A DNA stretch of 64,000 nucleotides from a bacterium (GTDB lineage Bacteria; Bacillota; Clostridia; Lachnospirales; Lachnospiraceae): NCBI GenBank assembly GCA_028724545.1, contig JAQYCU010000015.1, positions 1 to 64,000 on the forward strand. The letters are read 5' to 3'. Shown here piece after piece: positions 59,769 through 64,000 of the stretch; position 1 is the stretch's first letter, and every line of letters starts with the position of its first letter. The notes beneath the pieces are model-generated. The model ran no database searches, was not told the DNA's origin, and worked only from the letters and a program-made list of their open reading frames with translations. A program made the translations under genes and the position numbers.

Positions 59769-60753
59769 AAATGAAAAAATAAATGCAGGATTGGAGAAGG
59801 TCGTGGAAAACAGAACACCGGAAGAAGAATTAGAATATCGACGTTATTTGAGAAAGAGAATACGGATGCGTAAACGCAGAAGAAAAGTGATGATTGCCCG
59901 TGCAGTTGTGGCTTTTTTGAGCATTGTCATTGTTTTCTTTATTTTTTATGGAATCGGAAAGATGACAGATCCGGTTGGTGGCAGCGATTCTTCAACTGTC
60001 AGCCAGAAAAAAAAGCCGGAAAGCACGCCGTTTGTGGTCGATATTCCGGATGGTTATGAAAAGATTTATACAAAATTGTATGCCATGAGGGAGGATTATC
60101 CGGAAGTGGATGACATTCTGATGAATTTAGAGCAGTATCCGAAGGATGTGCTTCGGCTTCTTATTCACAATGAAGAAACACTTTCGTTTGTCAGCAATTA
60201 TCCAAAACATATTGATGACGAAACGGTATCGGGTACGATTACCGAAGAGGAAACAGAGGAAGAAATTCCGTTATTCCAGCAGTGGGATGAACGCTGGGGA
60301 TATGTACGGTACAGTGACAATATTCTTGCCATTAATGGTTGTGGACCAACCTGTATTTCTATGGTATATACCGGTCTGACCAAAAAGACGGATATGACGC
60401 CGGCAGATGTGGCAGATTTTTCGATAGAGCATAATTATTATACAAAAGACTCCGGCACTTCCTGGGATATGATGCTAACAGGAGCGCAGAAGTTAGGACT
60501 GGACGCAGAAAAAATCGCTGTCAATAAGGAAGTAATAAAAGAAAAATTAAAGGCCGGACAGCCGGTGATTTGCAGTATGAAACCGGGAGATTTCACGCAG
60601 ACAGGGCATTTTATTGTGATTCGTGGACTGACGGATAAAGGGAAAATGCTGATTAATGACCCAAACAGCATTGCCCGTTCAGAAAAAGAATGGAAGTTTT
60701 CTACCGTGCTGCAGCAGATTAAAGCAGCGTGGACATATACTTATACAGGATAA
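59761..60753 (+). CDS. Membrane-anchored C39-like peptidase family protein
   Basis: GTG start; TM segment VVAFLSIVIVFFIFYGIG; FQQWDERWGYVRYSDNILAINGCGPTCISMVYTGL, TGHFIVIRGLTDKGKMLINDPN. Confidence 0.85.
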   Translation: MNKNEKINAGLEKVVENRTPEEELEYRRYLRKRIRMRKRRRKVMIARAVVAFLSIVIVFFIFYGIGKMTDPVGGSDSSTVSQKKKPESTPFVVDIPDGYEKIYTKLYAMREDYPEVDDILMNLEQYPKDVLRLLIHNEETLSFVSNYPKHIDDETVSGTITEEETEEEIPLFQQWDERWGYVRYSDNILAINGCGPTCISMVYTGLTKKTDMTPADVADFSIEHNYYTKDSGTSWDMMLTGAQKLGLDAEKIAVNKEVIKEKLKAGQPVICSMKPGDFTQTGHFIVIRGLTDKGKMLINDPNSIARSEKEWKFSTVLQQIKAAWTYTYTG

Positions 60754-60810
60754 TGGGGTGGAAGACATTATCATCTGGATAAAAACACGGCACAGGATGG
60801 AGGCTTGCTT

Positions 60811-63117
60811 ATGGAAGAAAAAGTGGATGTTAAAATTGACAACGGAGAATTAGCGACAAGTACGATACCGGAGGACTTTACGGACCCGCAGGTATTATAT
60901 GACAAACTGATTAATATGGTAAAAAAATACCATCCGTCTGATGATGTGCATTTGATTGAAAAGGCATATAAGATAGCCTATAAGGCACATGAGGGACAGT
61001 TTCGCAAGTCAGGAGAGCCGTATATTATTCATCCGGTATGTGTATGTATAATTCTGGCAGAGTTAGAACTGGATAAAGAAACGATTGTTGCCGGTATGCT
61101 GCATGATGTAGTAGAAGACACGGTTATGACAAGCGAGGAAATTGCTGCCGAGTTCGGTGACGAAGTTGCTTTGCTGGTAGACGGCGTTACAAAACTGACG
61201 CAGTTAAACTATGTTGCTGACAAAGTAGAAGTGCAGGCTGAAAATCTTCGTAAGATGTTTCTTGCAATGGCAAAAGATATCCGTGTTATCCTGATTAAAC
61301 TGGCTGACCGTCTGCATAACCAGAGAACGATGCAGTATCAGACGCCGGAAAAACAGAAAGAAAAATCAAGAGAAACAATGGACATCTACGCACCAATTGC
61401 CGACAGACTGGGAATTTCTAAAATTAAAGTCGAATTGGATGATTTGGCATTTAAGTATTTAGAGCCGGAGATGTATCAAAGTCTGTTAAAGAGTCTGGAT
61501 GAAGGCAAGGTACACCGGGAAGAATTTATCCGGGAGATTGTAGGAGAAGTGCGCCATCACATTGAGGCAGCCGGTATTGAGGCAACCATAGACGGACGTG
61601 CAAAACATTACTTTAGTATATACAAAAAAATGGTAACGCAAAACAAAAAATTAGAGCAGATTTATGATTTGTTTGCCATTCGTATTATTGTGGAAAATGA
61701 GCGTGACTGTTATACGGCACTGGGCGTTATTCACGAAATCTACAAGCCGATTCCGGGACGTTTTAAAGACTATATTGCTATGCCGAAACCAAATAATTAC
61801 CAGTCATTGCATACAACACTGATTGGACCACACGGACAGCCGTTTGAAATCCAGATACGGACTTATGAAATGCATCGTACTGCTGAATATGGTATCGCTG
61901 CCCATTGGAAATACAAAGAAAACCAGTATGGACAGAATACATCTGACAGCGAGGAAGAAAAACTGGCATGGCTGCGCCGTATTCTTGAGTGGCAGAGAGA
62001 TATGTCAGATAACAAAGAGTTTTTAAGTCTGTTAAAGAGCGATTTGGATTTGTTTTCTGACCACGTTTACTGCTTTACGAAGGATGGAGATGTGAAAAAC
62101 CTGCCGGCAGGCTCTACGCCGATTGATTTTGCTTATGCTGTTCATAGTGCAGTAGGTAATAAGATGGTAGGTGCCAGAGTCAATGGCAATCTGGTTAATA
62201 TTGATTATCAGATTCAGAATGGTGACCGGATTGAGATTATCACATCCCAAAATTCCAGAGGACCGAGCCGTGACTGGTTATCTATTGTTAAGAGTACACA
62301 GGCAAAAAATAAAATCAACCAGTGGTTCCGTTCGGAATTTAAGGAAGAAAATATTATTCGTGGAAAAGAACTGTTAACAAACTATTGTAAAGCACAGGGC
62401 GTTGCCCTTACTGAACTGTTAAAACCGGAATATACGGCAGCCTGTATGAAAAAGTATGGTTTCCGTGACTGGGATTCCGTACTTGCTGCGATTGGACACG
62501 GAGGCCTGAAAGAAGGTCAGGTTGTAAATAAATTGCAGGATGCATACCGGAAACAGAATCCTACTTATACCACAGACAAGGATATTCTGGAAGCAGTTAA
62601 GAATAAGAATCAGACACAGGGGGCTGCTGCACCGAAGATGGCAGCCGTTAAGTCTAAAAAAGGTATTGTGGTAGCCGGTATTGATGATGTTTCGGTTCGT
62701 TTTTCAAAATGCTGCAGTCCTGTTCCGGGAGATGAAATTATCGGTTTTGTCACAAGAGGACGTGGCGTGTCCATCCACCGGACGGACTGTGTGAATATGA
62801 TGAATCTTTCGGAAAGCGACAGAAACCGTATTATCGAAGCTGAGTGGCAGACGACTTCTGATGGAAAAGAGGACGAATTATACGATACAGAAATCATTAT
62901 TTATGCATATGACCGTTTGGGCGTGCTGCTGGATTTGACAAAAGTATTTACAGAAAACAAAGTTGATGTCAAATCGGTAAACAGCCGTACCAGCAAGCAG
63001 GGAATTGCCACAATTAATATTGGCTTTGCCGTAAGGGGCGTCGATGCATTAAATGATTTGATTAAGAAACTGCGTCAGGTTGAAAGTGTGAAGGATATCC
63101 AGAGAACGCAGTCATAA
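60811..63117 (+). CDS. rel: Bifunctional (p)ppGpp synthetase/hydrolase
   Basis: HPVCVCIILAELELDKETIVAGMLHDVVEDT (HD), FAIRIIVENERDCYTALGVIHEIYKPIPGRFKDYIAMPKPNNYQSLHTT, TGS and ACT regions. Confidence 0.95.
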   Translation: MEEKVDVKIDNGELATSTIPEDFTDPQVLYDKLINMVKKYHPSDDVHLIEKAYKIAYKAHEGQFRKSGEPYIIHPVCVCIILAELELDKETIVAGMLHDVVEDTVMTSEEIAAEFGDEVALLVDGVTKLTQLNYVADKVEVQAENLRKMFLAMAKDIRVILIKLADRLHNQRTMQYQTPEKQKEKSRETMDIYAPIADRLGISKIKVELDDLAFKYLEPEMYQSLLKSLDEGKVHREEFIREIVGEVRHHIEAAGIEATIDGRAKHYFSIYKKMVTQNKKLEQIYDLFAIRIIVENERDCYTALGVIHEIYKPIPGRFKDYIAMPKPNNYQSLHTTLIGPHGQPFEIQIRTYEMHRTAEYGIAAHWKYKENQYGQNTSDSEEEKLAWLRRILEWQRDMSDNKEFLSLLKSDLDLFSDHVYCFTKDGDVKNLPAGSTPIDFAYAVHSAVGNKMVGARVNGNLVNIDYQIQNGDRIEIITSQNSRGPSRDWLSIVKSTQAKNKINQWFRSEFKEENIIRGKELLTNYCKAQGVALTELLKPEYTAACMKKYGFRDWDSVLAAIGHGGLKEGQVVNKLQDAYRKQNPTYTTDKDILEAVKNKNQTQGAAAPKMAAVKSKKGIVVAGIDDVSVRFSKCCSPVPGDEIIGFVTRGRGVSIHRTDCVNMMNLSESDRNRIIEAEWQTTSDGKEDELYDTEIIIYAYDRLGVLLDLTKVFTENKVDVKSVNSRTSKQGIATINIGFAVRGVDALNDLIKKLRQVESVKDIQRTQS

Positions 63118-63229
63118 CAGATAAAGTTGCGAGGAATACATGCAACAATAAAAAGAGTGCCATAGTGTAAAAATATACTTATGGCAAAAGGCAGTCAGAG
63201 AGAAAAATGATTGCAGAAAAGAGGTTAAG

Positions 63230-63865
63230 ATGGAAAGAATAAAATGCGATTTTCTCGTAGTAGGTCCCGTACAGACAAACTGTTATTTTTTATATAAAGA
63301 AGAAAGCAAAGAGTGTGTTTTGGTTGATCCGGGAGATGAAGCAGGCAAAATTCAGGAATATATTGATAAGAAAAATCTGGATGTAAAAGCGATTTTGCTG
63401 ACACATGGGCATTTTGACCATATTACGGCAGTGCAGGAAATCAAGCAGCATTGTCAGGCACCGGTTTATGCAGCAAAGGCAGAAAAAGAAGTGTTGGAAA
63501 ACCCGGCGATAAACCTGTCAGTACAAATGCAGACACCTGTTTCTTTAGAGGCAGATGAGTGGCTGGAAGACGGAGAAGAGATAACATTATTAGGGCAGAC
63601 GGTACGGTGTATTCTGACACCGGGACATACCTGTGGAGGAATGTCTTACTATTTTCCAAAGGCAGGTATTTTATTTTCCGGAGATACCTTATTTCAGGAG
63701 TCGGTTGGAAGAACAGACTTTCCAACAGGCAGTATGAGTACGCTGATTCGTTCTATCCGGGAAAAATTGTTTGTGCTGCCGAATGCCGTTTCTGTTTATC
63801 CGGGACACGGTATGATGACATCCATAGAAAATGAAAAGAAATTTAATCCGTTTGCAGTTGAGTAA
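63230..63865 (+). CDS. MBL-fold hydrolase (glyoxalase II-like)
   Basis: LTHGHFDHI, LTPGHTCGGMSYYF, LFSGDTLF motifs. Confidence 0.92.
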   Translation: MERIKCDFLVVGPVQTNCYFLYKEESKECVLVDPGDEAGKIQEYIDKKNLDVKAILLTHGHFDHITAVQEIKQHCQAPVYAAKAEKEVLENPAINLSVQMQTPVSLEADEWLEDGEEITLLGQTVRCILTPGHTCGGMSYYFPKAGILFSGDTLFQESVGRTDFPTGSMSTLIRSIREKLFVLPNAVSVYPGHGMMTSIENEKKFNPFAVE

Positions 63866-63879
63866 AGGGAAGAGGATTT

Positions 63880-64000
63880 ATGATAACTATAGTTTTATCG
63901 GAACGTGATTTTGATTATGAACTGCAGGCTCTGGTCAACAGTTTCTTTCCGTGGCAGAAAAGCACTGTCTGCGTGGAAACGGAAGAAGAAATAGACACAG
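63880..64000 (+). CDS. 5' end of a gene, possibly HemZ-type coproporphyrinogen dehydrogenase
   Basis: ATG after RBS agagga; MITIVLSERDFDYELQALVNSFFPWQKSTVCVETEEEIDT, truncated by window; rel-MBL-hemZ order is recalled for related genomes. Confidence 0.45.
   Translation, partial: MITIVLSERDFDYELQALVNSFFPWQKSTVCVETEEEIDT

Overview
The window comes from a motile Gram-positive anaerobe, probably a Lachnospiraceae/Roseburia-like Firmicute (inferred from gene content and promoter style). Left edge: HPr/Crh-like protein, dnaE, pfkA, then convergent topoisomerase IV genes (parC, parE) and lysA. 11.7-23.3 kb is a flagellar operon: flgM, flgN, two tandem flgK, flgL, fliW, csrA, flaG, fliD, fliS, a fliT-like gene and flagellin. 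23.4-37.5 kb is a flagellin-glycan / surface-polymer island: two Maf/DUF115 genes, a NeuA-HAD fusion, a NeuB-cupin fusion, CDP-glycerol transferase, LicD, an IspD/TarI-like cytidylyltransferase, an epimerase and two pyruvyltransferase-family genes. 37.5-43.6 kb holds a c-di-GMP-I riboswitch in front of a secreted papain-like protease, plus two more exported proteins. 43.6-60.8 kb has glycosyltransferases, an O-antigen-ligase-like gene, GntR, a sugar phosphotransferase, GtrA, a chemoreceptor, CheV, a subtilase, two more CDP-glycerol transferases and a C39-like protease. The right edge carries rel, an MBL hydrolase and the start of a hemZ-like gene. The most interesting unexplained signal is a composite non-coding element present twice (about 9.83-10.22 kb and 51.37-52.10 kb). 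It has two large hairpin modules whose stems differ between copies by compensatory changes, an 11-12 nt complementarity linking the two modules, and separate 3'-arm duplications in each copy. Other notable items: an HPr with Glu at position 15 and Ser46 retained, an A8 tract that frameshifts the RBS-proximal start of a chemoreceptor, sigma28-type promoters in front of glycan genes, and an orphan structured RNA candidate at about 46.25-46.43 kb. All calls come from reading the sequence and the ORF translations; no searches or folding programs were run.
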